DNA of 64,000 nucleotides from Desulfobacteraceae bacterium. GTDB lineage: Bacteria; Desulfobacterota; Desulfobacteria; Desulfobacterales; Desulfosalsimonadaceae. The DNA lies in the NCBI GenBank assembly GCA_014237465.1, contig JABZFM010000002.1, positions 124,001 through 188,000 on the forward strand. Direction: 5' to 3'. The first letter of the stretch is position 1. Every line of letters begins with the position of its first letter. The translations under genes and the position numbers were made by a program. Positions 38,025 through 47,539 of this stretch are shown piece by piece. Under the pieces are notes generated by a model. The model did not search any database and had not been told where the DNA came from. It saw nothing but the letters and a program-made list of their open reading frames with translations.

Positions 38025-38441
38025 ATGAAAAGTAAAGAATTTGAAGTCCGCGTAATGCAGTATTTTACGGAGAATATCAACCTGCAAAAAAACTGGGAAA
38101 TTGCCAAAGAATGCGCCAGGGAAATCATTGATTTAAAATTCAACGACATTCTCACCGGCAATTTTGAAATCCCTTCAACTGAAGAACTACAGGAAAAGGT
38201 ATCCGGAAAAGTGCCCTATGAGTTCAACACATCCGATTTTATGGATAAAGGTCCGATTGATCTTTCAGGGCTTGATGATGACTTGCTCGATGAAGCACTC
38301 AGCAAAACTGAATCCATTTATAAAAAATTCCATCATGCCCAGACCAAGCAAGTGGCCAGGGCCGCTAAAAAAGCCTGCAATAGCTTAATCGAAAATGTGA
38401 AAAAAGAAATATCCCAGATAAAGAAAAAATATCTGTCATAA
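38025..38441 (+). CDS. hypothetical helical protein (138 aa)
   Basis: All-helical, charged: EFEVRVMQYFTENINLQKNWEIAKECAREIIDL at the start and ARAAKKACNSLIENVKKEISQIKKKY (coiled-coil-like) at the end. GAGGAGCCGGC precedes the ATG. Family not recognised. It sits 44 nt after the previous hypothetical gene and is followed directly by a heptad array. Confidence 0.65.
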   Translation: MKSKEFEVRVMQYFTENINLQKNWEIAKECAREIIDLKFNDILTGNFEIPSTEELQEKVSGKVPYEFNTSDFMDKGPIDLSGLDDDLLDEALSKTESIYKKFHHAQTKQVARAAKKACNSLIENVKKEISQIKKKYLS

Positions 38442-38444
38442 ATA

Positions 38445-38486
38445 GGTAGAAGGCTGAAGGTAGAAAACTGAAGGTGAAAGGTGGGA
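38445..38486 (+). repeat. tandem heptad array (GGTAGAA/GGCTGAA type)
   Basis: Six 7-bp units: GGTAGAA, GGCTGAA, GGTAGAA, AACTGAA, GGTGAAA, GGTGGGA. Starts four bases after a stop codon. Two further units (GGCAGGA, GGCTGAA) occur at 38645-38658. Confidence 0.7.
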
Positions 38487-38507
38487 GATTTGCCATTGGC
38501 CTTAAAT

Positions 38508-38575
38508 GTGAGGGGGTCAGTGAGGGGGTCTGCTCTTGACCCATTTAAAATTTTTTGCAAGAGCCAAGAGCAGAC
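38508..38575. repeat. direct repeat plus 11-bp perfect inverted repeat
   Basis: GTGAGGGGGTC occurs at 38508-38518 and 38520-38530. GTCTGCTCTTG at 38528-38538 is inverted as CAAGAGCAGAC at 38565-38575 around an AT-rich 26-nt loop. It resembles REP/RAYT-type intergenic repeats; possibly a bidirectional terminator. The rest of 38442-38757 has no gene. Confidence 0.55.
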
Positions 38576-38757
38576 TCAATCTCTCGCTCAAATACAATTT
38601 GCTTTTTAAGTTACTGTATATTAAAGTAACTGTTCAGGTGTTTAGGCAGGAGGCTGAAGGAAACGTCAGCTATTTCCACTATAAATAATTACCATAAGCA
38701 AAACAATCAATCCGCAAAGATCCATTCCGCTAAGCATAACAACAAAGGGAGGCAATC

Positions 38758-40458
38758 ATGAAAAAGGCTTATGATGACAGACCATGGTTAAAGGCTTATG
38801 ATCCCGGACTTCCGCCGGATATCGACATCCCGGCAAAAACCTATACCGACACCCTGTTAGAGGGCCTGACAACGGCGCCGGACCGGGCGGCCATGCATTT
38901 TATGGGCACCACCCTCACCTACCGGCAGTTGGATGAAATGTCGTGCCGGTTTGCGACATTTTTAACAACCAATGGCATCAAACCGGGGGATGTCGTGGGA
39001 CTGAGCCTGCCCAACATCCCCCAGTTTCTCATTGCGTTTTGCGGCACCATGCGGGCCGGTTGCACGGTCACGGGCGTATCACCGCTTTTAACGCCAAAAG
39101 AACTGGCCCATCAGATCAACGATTCCGGTTGCCGGGTCCTGGTTACCTTAGATGCAATCTTTGAACGTGTATTGACCAAAATCGAAAACCAGGTGCCTGG
39201 ATTGTCCCATGTTGTAACCACCAGTATCGGTGACTATCTGCCCGCAATAAAACGGATACTGGGCAAACTTCTCAAAAAACTTCCGTCCGGCAAGGTGACA
39301 CCCATTGCCGGCAAAACCATAATGTTATTTAAGCAGGTGATGACCCAGTATTCACCCGACAGATCAACAGCCGTTGTCACGCCTGACGACATCTGTCTGA
39401 TTCAGTATACCGGCGGCACCACCGGGCTTCCCAAAGGAGTTGAACTGACCCAGCACAACATCTTTTCAAACCTGACGCAGGTGAAAAAATGGACCGACTT
39501 TGAAATGGCCCAGGATGTGCTGTGTTCCGGTTTTCCGTTTTTTCACTTAGCCGGCCTGATGTTCGGCATGACGGCCATGGCCACGGCAAGCACCCAGTGC
39601 CTGATTCCGGATCCGAGAAACACTAAAAACATTTGCAGTGAAATTCGGACCCATGCCCCTTCTATTTATGCCAACGTGCCTACCCTGTACCAGATGCTGC
39701 TGGAAGATCCGGTATTCAAAAAACTCGATTTTACGCCGGCCAAAATTTTTGTATCCGGTGCGGCCCCATTTGCCGTGGAATCGATCCGGGCATTTGAAGC
39801 AGTGGTCGGCCAGGGCAAGGTAGTGGAACTCTACGGCATGACCGAGACCAGTCCGGTTATTACCTGCAACCCGGTGGAGGGTAATAAAAAAATCGGTTCC
39901 GTGGGTGTGCCGGTTTCCAATACACACGTCCGAATCGTGAATGTGGAGAACGGAACAGATTTAATGCCTGTTGGAGAACCCGGAGAGATAATCGTGCGCG
40001 GCCCCCAGGTGATGAAAGGCTACCACAACAAGCCCGAAGAAACGGATCACGCCATGCGCGAGCACGACGACAAAACCTGGCTGCATACCGGTGATGTGGC
40101 CCGCATGGACGAAGACGGGTACTTTTATATCATGGACCGGTCCAAGGACATGCTCATTGTGGGCGGATACAAAGTTTTTTCAAGGGAAGTGGAAGAAACC
40201 CTGTACCAGCATGAGGCTGTTGAATTCTGCGCCATCATCGGCCTGTCAGATCCAAAACGGCCCGGCAGTGAAATTGTCAAGGCAGTGATCCAATTGTCCA
40301 AAGATGCGCAAAATCAGGATGCCGATACCTTAAAAGAAAATATCAAAACCTATTGCCGCGAAAACATGGCCCCCTACAAGGTGCCTAAAATCATAGAATT
40401 TATCGACGCCATTCCGTTAACCGCAGTGGGCAAGGTGGACAAAAAAGCGCTGCGATAA
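38758..40458 (+). CDS. acyl-CoA ligase (AMP-forming)
   Basis: 566-aa ANL enzyme. Motifs: QYTGGTTGLPKGVELTQHN (P-loop), ELYGMTETSPVI, WLHTGDVARMDEDGYFYIMDRSKDMLIVGG, FSREVEETL and the catalytic lysine in PLTAVGKVDKKALR. All active-site elements are intact. It activates a carboxylic acid, probably medium/long-chain or aromatic. GGGAGG precedes the ATG. Immediately upstream (54 nt) of a glycyl radical enzyme, so the two may handle the same substrate class; this is inference. Confidence 0.9.
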   Translation: MKKAYDDRPWLKAYDPGLPPDIDIPAKTYTDTLLEGLTTAPDRAAMHFMGTTLTYRQLDEMSCRFATFLTTNGIKPGDVVGLSLPNIPQFLIAFCGTMRAGCTVTGVSPLLTPKELAHQINDSGCRVLVTLDAIFERVLTKIENQVPGLSHVVTTSIGDYLPAIKRILGKLLKKLPSGKVTPIAGKTIMLFKQVMTQYSPDRSTAVVTPDDICLIQYTGGTTGLPKGVELTQHNIFSNLTQVKKWTDFEMAQDVLCSGFPFFHLAGLMFGMTAMATASTQCLIPDPRNTKNICSEIRTHAPSIYANVPTLYQMLLEDPVFKKLDFTPAKIFVSGAAPFAVESIRAFEAVVGQGKVVELYGMTETSPVITCNPVEGNKKIGSVGVPVSNTHVRIVNVENGTDLMPVGEPGEIIVRGPQVMKGYHNKPEETDHAMREHDDKTWLHTGDVARMDEDGYFYIMDRSKDMLIVGGYKVFSREVEETLYQHEAVEFCAIIGLSDPKRPGSEIVKAVIQLSKDAQNQDADTLKENIKTYCRENMAPYKVPKIIEFIDAIPLTAVGKVDKKALR

Positions 40459-40511
40459 AATACAAGCTTACTGCAAAAAGAATAAAACGTTATCATAAAT
40501 AAGGCGAGCCG

Positions 40512-42893
40512 ATGCTGATGCCGTCAACAAACCTACAACCGCCTCTAACAGACCGGATTTCCTATCTAAAAAACTCGGTTCAGGGATTTAAGCCGGGCAT
40601 CTGCACGGAGCGGGCCCTTATCTGGACAAAATATTTTAAAAAATCAGATAACAAAAACAAACCCGCCTGCATTCAAATCGCAGAAGCGTTTAGAGACGTC
40701 TTGGTCAACAAAACCGTTATAATCTATCCCAATGAACTGATTATCGGCAACTTCACGTCCAAAAGAGTGGGCGGTGAAATTCTGCCGGAACTTCTCGGCG
40801 TGCCGGTTATGGAGGATATTCTTAAATTTTCCGGACGGAAAACAAGCCCCCTGCAGATATCAGCCAAAGAAACCTGGCAGCTTCTTCGCATCCTGCCCTT
40901 CTGGCTGTTTCGCTTTCTTGCCATGCGGGCATACACCTCGCCGGTCACCAAAGTAAGCAAAATGCTCAGTCAGTTAAAATCCTACTTTTATGTGATGAAC
41001 GAAACCGGCGGCATTGCGCACACGATTCCGGATCATGAAAAACTGATCAGGATCGGGACCGATGGCATCATCGCAGAAGTACTGGAAAAGCAGACGCATG
41101 TAGTAAAAAATTCGGATCAGTGGCATTTTTATGAGGCCGTAAAAATCAGCGCTCAAGCATTTGCCTTGTTTTGCAGACGGTATGAAATGCTTGCCACCAA
41201 CATGGCAAAAAATGAGCCGGATCCGGACACCCGGCATAACCTGGCGGCCATCGCAACCTGCTTTAAAACCGTGCCCGTAAAAGGCGCTGCGACGTTTCGG
41301 GAAGCCCTCCAGATCGTTTATCTGGCCCATATTGCCATCATGATCGAAAGTCTGGATAATTCCATTGGGTTGGGCCGGATGGATCAATACCTGTATCCCT
41401 TTTATAAAAAAGACATAAAAAACAATGTAATCACCCGGGATCAGGCCAAAGAACTGATTGCGGCGTTTTCAATAAAAATGTGTGAACTGGTGCCGGTCTT
41501 TCCCCAGCGGGTCATTAATTTTCATGGCGGTTTTTATAATGCCCAGGTTGTGACCGTGGGCGGCATGGATTCAGACGGCAGGGATGCGACCAATGCGCTC
41601 AGCCATATTTTTCTTGAAGTCATGAATGAACTGAGAATGAGAGAGCCTAACTACCATGCCCGGTTGCATGCAAATTCGCCGAAAGACTATGTTGACAAAA
41701 TCATTTCCAACCTCTGTGCGGGAAGCAATACGCCGTCGTTGTATAATGATGATGTGATCATTGATACCATGTGCAAAAACGGCTACCCCTTGGCAGATGC
41801 ACGAAATTATTCGGGCGTGGGGTGTGTTGAACCCATTGCACCGGGGAAAACGTTTGCCTCAACCAATGCGGCAATGGTCAATGTCCCGCTGATTCTCGAG
41901 CTGGCACTCAATTCCGGCCGTCGGTTTTGTTCAGTTTTCCGCAGTGGTGAAAAAACATTGCCAATATCACGCATGCAAACAATGGATGATGTTAAACATG
42001 CATTTACCGCCCAGCTAAAATTTCAGATCCAAAAGCTCATCAACGATCTGCAGCCCATTGAACGGGCCAATATGAAATATCATCCCACCCCCTTTACCAG
42101 CATGCTCCATGAGGGGTGTATCGCTTCAGGCACGTGCACCACAGCGGGCGGTGCCGTATATAATTTTTCCGGGATTCAGGCGGTGGCACCGGTGGCTGCC
42201 GGAGATGCCCTTTATGCAATCGACAAATTTGTCTTTAAAGAAAACAAGATTTCCCTGCCGGCCCTGGTGGGGTTATTAAAGAAAGATATCAATGACCCCA
42301 AATGGCTGGCCTATATGAAGGGGGCTAAAAAATTCGGCAATGACGAACAAGAGGTTGATCAATGGACCCTTTATGTGGTGGATGCCTTTGGAAAAGCCCT
42401 GGACGGCCATGTGAATACCCGGGGGGGCAAATACATCATGGGGATATACTCGGATACGATTCATGAGTTTTTCGGCCGCATTACCGGGGCGCTGCCCTAT
42501 GGCCGAAGAAAAGGCGAGAGTTTTTCTTCCGGCATATCCCCTGGAAACGGGTTTGACAAAAACGGCCCCACGGCGCTGATCAATTCTGCAAACCGCTTTG
42601 ATTTTACAACAATACCCAATGGGATTAATTTTAACCTCAAGTTTTATCCCCATACCTTAAAGGGCGAAAAAGGCCGAGCCCTTCTTTCCAGCCTCTTAAA
42701 GACTTATTTTAAACGCGGCGGCATGCAGACCCAGATCAATGTACTGGACCCGGAAGAATTGAAAAAAGCATACGACAACCCTGACCTGTATCCGAACCTG
42801 GTGGTCCGGGTCTCAGGATATACCGTTTATTTTAACGATCTGACGCCGGTCATGAAACAGGAAATCATCCAACGGACGACCCTTTCCGCATAG
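40512..42893 (+). CDS. glycyl radical enzyme (PFL/dehydratase-like), no adjacent activase
   Basis: 793 aa. The C-terminal radical site is VVRVSGYTVYFNDL (Gly about 769). The thiyl loop is NYSGVGCVEP (Cys about 438, Glu about 440), matching the CVE form of diol/glycerol/choline-lyase-type enzymes rather than true pyruvate formate-lyase (CC). GIAHTIPDHEK (His about 170) and GLGRMDQYLYPF also fit. After GCVEP the sequence (IAPGKTFASTNAAMVNVP) departs from the choline-lyase GWHDAAFFN, so the substrate is probably different. No radical-SAM activase is adjacent. Its 3' end overlaps the convergent sulfotransferase by 29 nt. Confidence 0.88.
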   Translation: MLMPSTNLQPPLTDRISYLKNSVQGFKPGICTERALIWTKYFKKSDNKNKPACIQIAEAFRDVLVNKTVIIYPNELIIGNFTSKRVGGEILPELLGVPVMEDILKFSGRKTSPLQISAKETWQLLRILPFWLFRFLAMRAYTSPVTKVSKMLSQLKSYFYVMNETGGIAHTIPDHEKLIRIGTDGIIAEVLEKQTHVVKNSDQWHFYEAVKISAQAFALFCRRYEMLATNMAKNEPDPDTRHNLAAIATCFKTVPVKGAATFREALQIVYLAHIAIMIESLDNSIGLGRMDQYLYPFYKKDIKNNVITRDQAKELIAAFSIKMCELVPVFPQRVINFHGGFYNAQVVTVGGMDSDGRDATNALSHIFLEVMNELRMREPNYHARLHANSPKDYVDKIISNLCAGSNTPSLYNDDVIIDTMCKNGYPLADARNYSGVGCVEPIAPGKTFASTNAAMVNVPLILELALNSGRRFCSVFRSGEKTLPISRMQTMDDVKHAFTAQLKFQIQKLINDLQPIERANMKYHPTPFTSMLHEGCIASGTCTTAGGAVYNFSGIQAVAPVAAGDALYAIDKFVFKENKISLPALVGLLKKDINDPKWLAYMKGAKKFGNDEQEVDQWTLYVVDAFGKALDGHVNTRGGKYIMGIYSDTIHEFFGRITGALPYGRRKGESFSSGISPGNGFDKNGPTALINSANRFDFTTIPNGINFNLKFYPHTLKGEKGRALLSSLLKTYFKRGGMQTQINVLDPEELKKAYDNPDLYPNLVVRVSGYTVYFNDLTPVMKQEIIQRTTLSA

Positions 42894-44004
42894 GAGATAA
42901 AGCAGGATAGGGATCCTCGGCATACAGAAACGCAAAATCTTTTTTTAAGCGACGGCTGTCAATACCGAAGTCCTCAAGGGGTCGTACTTCATGGACGCGC
43001 TGGTATTTTTTCTGTTTTTCCGCCTGGCGTTTTACGGCTGAACAGAGCGCATCACTCGGCTCAATGCCCGTAAATTTAACGACGCTATCAAATACGCCCA
43101 TCAGATCTTCTTTGAGCTGGTCATAGGGGACAATGAGGACCCTGCTTTTGTCGATTTCGTTATTCTGCCACAGATCATAAAAATATTGGTAAAGATCGAT
43201 ACTGCCCTGGTACCGATATTCGTTAAACCGGTTGATCTGCTCGGGCGTAAACCGGTGCGACCCCCATAAGAGATCAATCATGTTGTGGGAAAGAGAAAGA
43301 TATGAAGGCAGGGTGTCCTCGGGCATCCGATGCATATAGATAAACCGGGCATCCGGAAAGACTTCCATCAGGGTCTTGATCCGGTGCGTGGAAAAATGGG
43401 TCTGGGCAAAAATCTGTTTTTTGCCGGTATAATATATGTGTCGCTGAAACAGGGATTTTAAAAACCGCGCTGAACGGATGCGGTGGGTGTCGGGCATAAG
43501 ATCGTGTAAACGCAATTTGTCAAATGTATCTTCCAAAAATCCCAGCGGGGATAAGATAACGGCAAACTGTGTGTCAATGTTGTGGATAAACAGCAGTTCT
43601 TCTTCTTCCACCTTGTCAATGGCCACATGATGTCCGGTACTTTCCGGAAAAATCGTGGTCATCTGCCGTCGACGGAAGAAATCGACAATCGGTCTGACAA
43701 AGATACGGGCGGTAATGGCGGGAAAGAGCAAATGCCAGGAATAGTAGGCGGCCATTTCATCGGTCTGGGTAAAGAGTTTGTGCATAAACGTCGTCCCGCT
43801 GCGGGGATGGCCGATAATAAACACCGGCTGTTTGACTTTGACATCACGAAACCTGGGGAAAAAAATCCGATCCAGAAAAAGGGTGACGGTCTTAATCACA
43901 GAAAGAATAATAAAAATCAGTATCACCATCGTACAATGCAGAAAATCACGGCTTGCGCCGAACATTTTCCAGCAGACAGCAATCCCGTTTAGGTAAAAGC
44001 GCAT
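42865..44004 (-). CDS. sulfotransferase-family protein (379 aa)
   Basis: P-loop FIIGHPRSGTTFMHKLF (5'-phosphosulfate-binding) near residue 45, preceded by a hydrophobic segment (MVILIFIILSVIKTVTLFL), so probably membrane-associated. Later FPDARFIYMHRMPEDTLPSYLSL is the 3'-phosphate-binding region. It would transfer sulfate from PAPS to a hydroxyl or amine. AAAGGAG precedes the ATG. It is separated from a second sulfotransferase by a ferredoxin-type protein on the same strand. Confidence 0.85.
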   Translation of the reverse strand: MRFYLNGIAVCWKMFGASRDFLHCTMVILIFIILSVIKTVTLFLDRIFFPRFRDVKVKQPVFIIGHPRSGTTFMHKLFTQTDEMAAYYSWHLLFPAITARIFVRPIVDFFRRRQMTTIFPESTGHHVAIDKVEEEELLFIHNIDTQFAVILSPLGFLEDTFDKLRLHDLMPDTHRIRSARFLKSLFQRHIYYTGKKQIFAQTHFSTHRIKTLMEVFPDARFIYMHRMPEDTLPSYLSLSHNMIDLLWGSHRFTPEQINRFNEYRYQGSIDLYQYFYDLWQNNEIDKSRVLIVPYDQLKEDLMGVFDSVVKFTGIEPSDALCSAVKRQAEKQKKYQRVHEVRPLEDFGIDSRRLKKDFAFLYAEDPYPALSPMRKGSSVG

Positions 44005-44058
44005 GGAAATTTTTCTCCTTTATTATAATGATGAAACTAATTTATCCAAAAATTCAAT

Positions 44059-44898
44059 TTATGCGTATCCTGAACCCAACAAAATCTCTGCCGGTACCTG
44101 ATGGTCGTGTTCGTAATCGTCTCTGACGGCCATGGTTCTTGCCTGACCGGGACAGGTGGATACGCAGAGCCCGCATCCCATGCATTTTTCGGCATTAACC
44201 GAGACGCTGCCGTCAGTTTCGACGTTTGCATCAAATATGCACCGGTCAATGCATTTGCCGCACTTTTCCATGCCCATGCATTTGTTTACATCAGAGACAC
44301 AGATCTCAGGCCCCTTCCACATCATTTCACCGGTCAGCAAAAATACGCGCGTAGGCGCGCACACCCGGGGTTCGCAATTACAGATGCAGAAAAGCCACTT
44401 TCCGGACTGTCGGCACATCTCAAGCGCGTGAACATATCCAAGTTCATTGCATTTTCGAAGAAGGGCTTTCACTTCTTCGGTAGACACAACTTTATATCCC
44501 AGCCCAAGGCGCATGAACATATCCTTGGCATATAAAAATTGAATATCTTTGAGGAGTGGTTCTTCCCATTTGCATGTGGCAAGCTGGCAGAGGCATGGAC
44601 CGAGGGCAAATCGACCATTTTCCGGGCCTTCCAGTTGATCCAGGTAATCGACCACGTTTTCGGCGGCTTCAAGAGTAACAACGATTCCATGGGGTAAATC
44701 CCGGCTTGCTTTGGCAATATAAAGCATCACTTTTTTACCCCATCGGGTGGTTGTCAGCCACTTTTTTTCAAGCAGGTAGTCGACCAGCTTGAGAACAATT
44801 TTGGGCTCGATAAAACTGTAAAATAAATGGATGAGATAGTGAAACAGCCCGATATCTCTTAATTTCCGTTTTTGGGGGTCAAAGCCTGCGTGTGACAT
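44059..44898 (-). CDS. 4Fe-4S ferredoxin-type protein
   Basis: 279 aa. The N-terminal 190 residues are unrecognised but include several Cys (GPCLCQLATCKWEEP, FCICNCEPRVCAPT). The C-terminus has CMGMEKCGKCIDRCIFDANV and CMGCGLCVSTCPGQA, two [4Fe-4S] clusters. It would transfer electrons; the extra Cys motif CICNCEPRVC suggests another metal centre. Good GGAGG. Lies between two sulfotransferase genes in one direction (54 and 107 nt gaps). Confidence 0.88.
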   Translation of the reverse strand: MSHAGFDPQKRKLRDIGLFHYLIHLFYSFIEPKIVLKLVDYLLEKKWLTTTRWGKKVMLYIAKASRDLPHGIVVTLEAAENVVDYLDQLEGPENGRFALGPCLCQLATCKWEEPLLKDIQFLYAKDMFMRLGLGYKVVSTEEVKALLRKCNELGYVHALEMCRQSGKWLFCICNCEPRVCAPTRVFLLTGEMMWKGPEICVSDVNKCMGMEKCGKCIDRCIFDANVETDGSVSVNAEKCMGCGLCVSTCPGQARTMAVRDDYEHDHQVPAEILLGSGYA

Positions 44899-45005
44899 AA
44901 TTTGTCCTCCAATCGAATTTGATGGGTTTAAAAATAATCAAATTTTGATGACAAAGTAATCCCGCGTAAAATTTTGAAGCCATCTAACATATTTAGGGCC
45001 CGACA

Positions 45006-46226
45006 CTATTTAGGCCTGTAACCAAACTGGTTCATATATTCCTCAAACCGCTCGATAATCTGAGCATCCGTCATCCCAAAATCTTTGGCGCTGTATTTGT
45101 GCGTTCCATGTTTGTGTTGCTTATTTTCCCTGATAAATGCCTTCATTTTTTCCTCGGTCTTAGGACGCAACTCGATCCCGAATTTAGCATAGAACTTTTT
45201 AACAACGTTTAAAGGATCAGACAGGATTTCCTCGTACATAATATCATGGACATCAATGGCATGATGTTTTCTGGAAAACAGGTTGCGCTGGATATCTTCT
45301 GCAATAAAATTCAAATTGCATTCCGCTGTTTTTCTGACATCAACGCGTTTGGCGACATTACAGTGTGCACTGTAAACCATGCTGTTTACACTGTTGCATA
45401 CGTCCACGGGATGACGATGCGTTTGAATCAGCATGGCGTCCGGAATAAGCCGTTTAACTTCGTTCATTGAGCCCGTATGGGCCGGCGCTTTCAGGGTCAG
45501 GCGTTTATCCGGTGTCTCGGATTGATAAATTTTTAATAACTGGAAATACTCTTCATAACTTTTAAGCCTGTCCGCCTGAAGACACCATTTCACATAAGCG
45601 CAAACAGGTGTCAGCATATAAAAAAAATCGCTTCGAAACGTTAAGGTAAGCAAAAGTATGCATTCTTCATATTCATCGTCTCTTATGACATGAATATGAT
45701 CAAACTGCTTTGATAGATGCCGATACGTGTTGTATTCAATTTTCGCCAGCATTTTCCGAAAATCTTTTCCTTCAATCGGTGGAATGGGACGGATGAGCTC
45801 CCAGAAATAAAGCCCCCGATTTTGCGAATCCTGGGCCAGTAATCGATGTAAAAATGTTGTTCCGGTTCTTAGCATGCCCAGTATGATAATCGGCGGGTTA
45901 ATATTTTTTATAAAGACTTCAGGCTTTTTCTTTTTATATTCCGAAAATTTTAACCGGTTTTCCAGGCTTCTTTCAATGGCAGTCCGCTGCAGCACTTTTC
46001 CAAGAAACGTTAAATCCGTATCTTTTTTCACTGAATCGATTAACTGCCTTAACCCTTCTTTAAAATATGAATCGCCATAATCTTTAAGCGAAAGTCGATG
46101 GGAAACTTTATCCAGCAATTCTTTTTCATCCAGATGAACCATTGGTTCCATCTGCTTCTTAAATCTGTCACCCAATCGATTGATCAAACGACCTAATCCC
46201 GGCATGGTCTGATGGTCCGGCAGCAT
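45006..46226 (-). CDS. sulfotransferase-family protein (406 aa)
   Basis: IIILGMLRTGTTFLHRLLAQD is the phosphosulfate-binding loop near residue 115 and IPDAMLIQTHRHPVDVCNSVNSMV the second PAPS-binding region. No TM segment is obvious; GGAGGAAAAAG lies directly upstream of the ATG. It differs from the 42865 protein in length and N-terminus, so it is a second enzyme, not a recent duplicate. Substrate unknown. Confidence 0.87.
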   Translation of the reverse strand: MLPDHQTMPGLGRLINRLGDRFKKQMEPMVHLDEKELLDKVSHRLSLKDYGDSYFKEGLRQLIDSVKKDTDLTFLGKVLQRTAIERSLENRLKFSEYKKKKPEVFIKNINPPIIILGMLRTGTTFLHRLLAQDSQNRGLYFWELIRPIPPIEGKDFRKMLAKIEYNTYRHLSKQFDHIHVIRDDEYEECILLLTLTFRSDFFYMLTPVCAYVKWCLQADRLKSYEEYFQLLKIYQSETPDKRLTLKAPAHTGSMNEVKRLIPDAMLIQTHRHPVDVCNSVNSMVYSAHCNVAKRVDVRKTAECNLNFIAEDIQRNLFSRKHHAIDVHDIMYEEILSDPLNVVKKFYAKFGIELRPKTEEKMKAFIRENKQHKHGTHKYSAKDFGMTDAQIIERFEEYMNQFGYRPK

Positions 46227-46260
46227 CTTTTTCCTCCACTAATTGTATGTACTTTCGTAT

Positions 46261-46740
46261 TCATAATAGATCTACAGCACCTTTATAATTGCGCTTCCAA
46301 TACACGTTATTTAATAAATCAATTCTTACTTTTCCCCCTTTAGACGGGGCATGGATAAATCTATCGTTTCCAATATAAATCCCTACGTGGCCTGGAGAGA
46401 ATATCTTGCCTATCAAACCCCATCTTGTAAAAAAAACTAAATCGCCTTTTTTTAAATCCGATTTAGAAACGCTGCTCCCTTGCCGGTACTGTGCACCTGC
46501 CGTTCTTGGAATCTCAATACCCGCTTTCTTAAAAACATATGAAGTAAACCCTGAACAATCAAATCCTTTAGGTGTAGTTCCCCCGTATTTATACGGAAAC
46601 CCTTTATAGCGAACTGCAATTTTAACAATTTTTTCCCCTAAGGAGGAATTATAATGTTTCCTTTTAGAAAAAGAACCACATCCTGCAATCATTAAAATAC
46701 TAAGAAACAAGCTAATAAGTTTAATTTTATTATCTTTCAA
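46261..46740 (-). CDS. NlpC/P60-family lipoprotein endopeptidase
   Basis: Murein endopeptidase-type protein. Lipobox SILMIAGCGS, then the NlpC/P60 domain with catalytic Cys in GFDCSGFTSYVFKKAG, GDLVFFTR, His in SPGHVGIYIGN and FIHAPSKGG. The start is not ATG: an in-frame TTG at 46740, preceded by AAAAGAGAG at 6-nt spacing, gives a normal lipoprotein leader (MKDNKIKLISLFLSILMIAGC); 46758 is the alternative. It acts on periplasmic peptidoglycan peptides. Confidence 0.85.
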   Translation of the reverse strand: MKDNKIKLISLFLSILMIAGCGSFSKRKHYNSSLGEKIVKIAVRYKGFPYKYGGTTPKGFDCSGFTSYVFKKAGIEIPRTAGAQYRQGSSVSKSDLKKGDLVFFTRWGLIGKIFSPGHVGIYIGNDRFIHAPSKGGKVRIDLLNNVYWKRNYKGAVDLL

Positions 46741-46801
46741 ATTCTGCTCTCTTTTCAAAGTATGCCAGAATGATCGCTTATATTCATAACACCAACATCC
46801 G

Positions 46802-46939
46802 CTACAACTTAGGGCGGGAATTAGGGACGCAAAAATAATTTTTTTTCTGGCACGCCCGGCGATATTTCCTTAAATTGTTTGCTAATGCATTAGAATGGCA
46901 GATAAATGTGACCAGCAAAATAAACATGTATTTTTTCAT
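46802..46939 (-). CDS. possible 45-aa exported peptide
   Basis: MKKYMFILLVTFICHSNALA is a good signal peptide followed by NNLRKYRRACQKKNYFCVPN, a basic two-Cys mature part. GAGAGA lies upstream. It ends 43 nt before the NlpC gene on the same strand. Not recognised; may be a truncated secreted protein. The rest of 46759-47243 shows nothing clear. Confidence 0.35.
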   Translation of the reverse strand: MKKYMFILLVTFICHSNALANNLRKYRRACQKKNYFCVPNSRPKL

Positions 46940-47243
46940 AATATATCTCTCTGACCGCTAACGCTGCGAATAACATAGACACAAAGCGCGAGTTTTTTTG
47001 GATCAGGGTTGATCCGGTTGATAATAGTTTTGGCCTTTCAAAATTATCAACTATTTTATAAATTCATTCTTTTATCAATTATAACTGAGACTCAATGGAC
47101 AATCTGTTTTCGATCAAAAAAAGGGGGTGATCTCCATTCCTGACAGATCTTGCTTTAAAACATAGTATCCCTTAAACAGAACCTGAATATCAATCAATGA
47201 TTTTGATATTCATCATCACGTCAAGCCCCCTCCCCTGATTCCA

Positions 47244-47450
47244 CTATTCATGATAAGGGATTTCGATTTGTTTGGCTGTCTCCTTAATTCGATCCATTGC
47301 TTCTTCAGCTTGTTTGGCGGCGTCTTCCGCTCTTTCAACCGCTTTCTCCCGATCCACCCCGTCAACTGTTTCGGTTTTCATGTTTTTAATCACCAGCATA
47401 CTGACAATTAGCATGGCAATTAAAATAACAACAAAAAATGCACCTCTCAT
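47244..47450 (-). CDS. small membrane-anchored coiled-coil protein
   Basis: 68 aa: N-terminal TM (FFVVILIAMLIVSMLVI) followed by a charged Ala/Glu-rich helix (REKAVERAEDAAKQAEEAMDRIKETAKQIE). AAGGAG with 8-nt spacing supports translation. Function unknown; conserved-looking small membrane protein. Confidence 0.65.
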   Translation of the reverse strand: MRGAFFVVILIAMLIVSMLVIKNMKTETVDGVDREKAVERAEDAAKQAEEAMDRIKETAKQIEIPYHE

Positions 47451-47539
47451 TGAACCGTCTCCTTTTTAGAAAATAATGTACAGACTGAATTGCAAATAAG
47501 CTATTGGCACTGCATCGCTGTCAGCCACTTGTTTTTCTT

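Noticed and set aside
44101-44535. Long ORF antisense to the ferredoxin-type gene
   Set aside because: Shadow of a gene with two clear [4Fe-4S] motifs and a good ribosome-binding site on the opposite strand.
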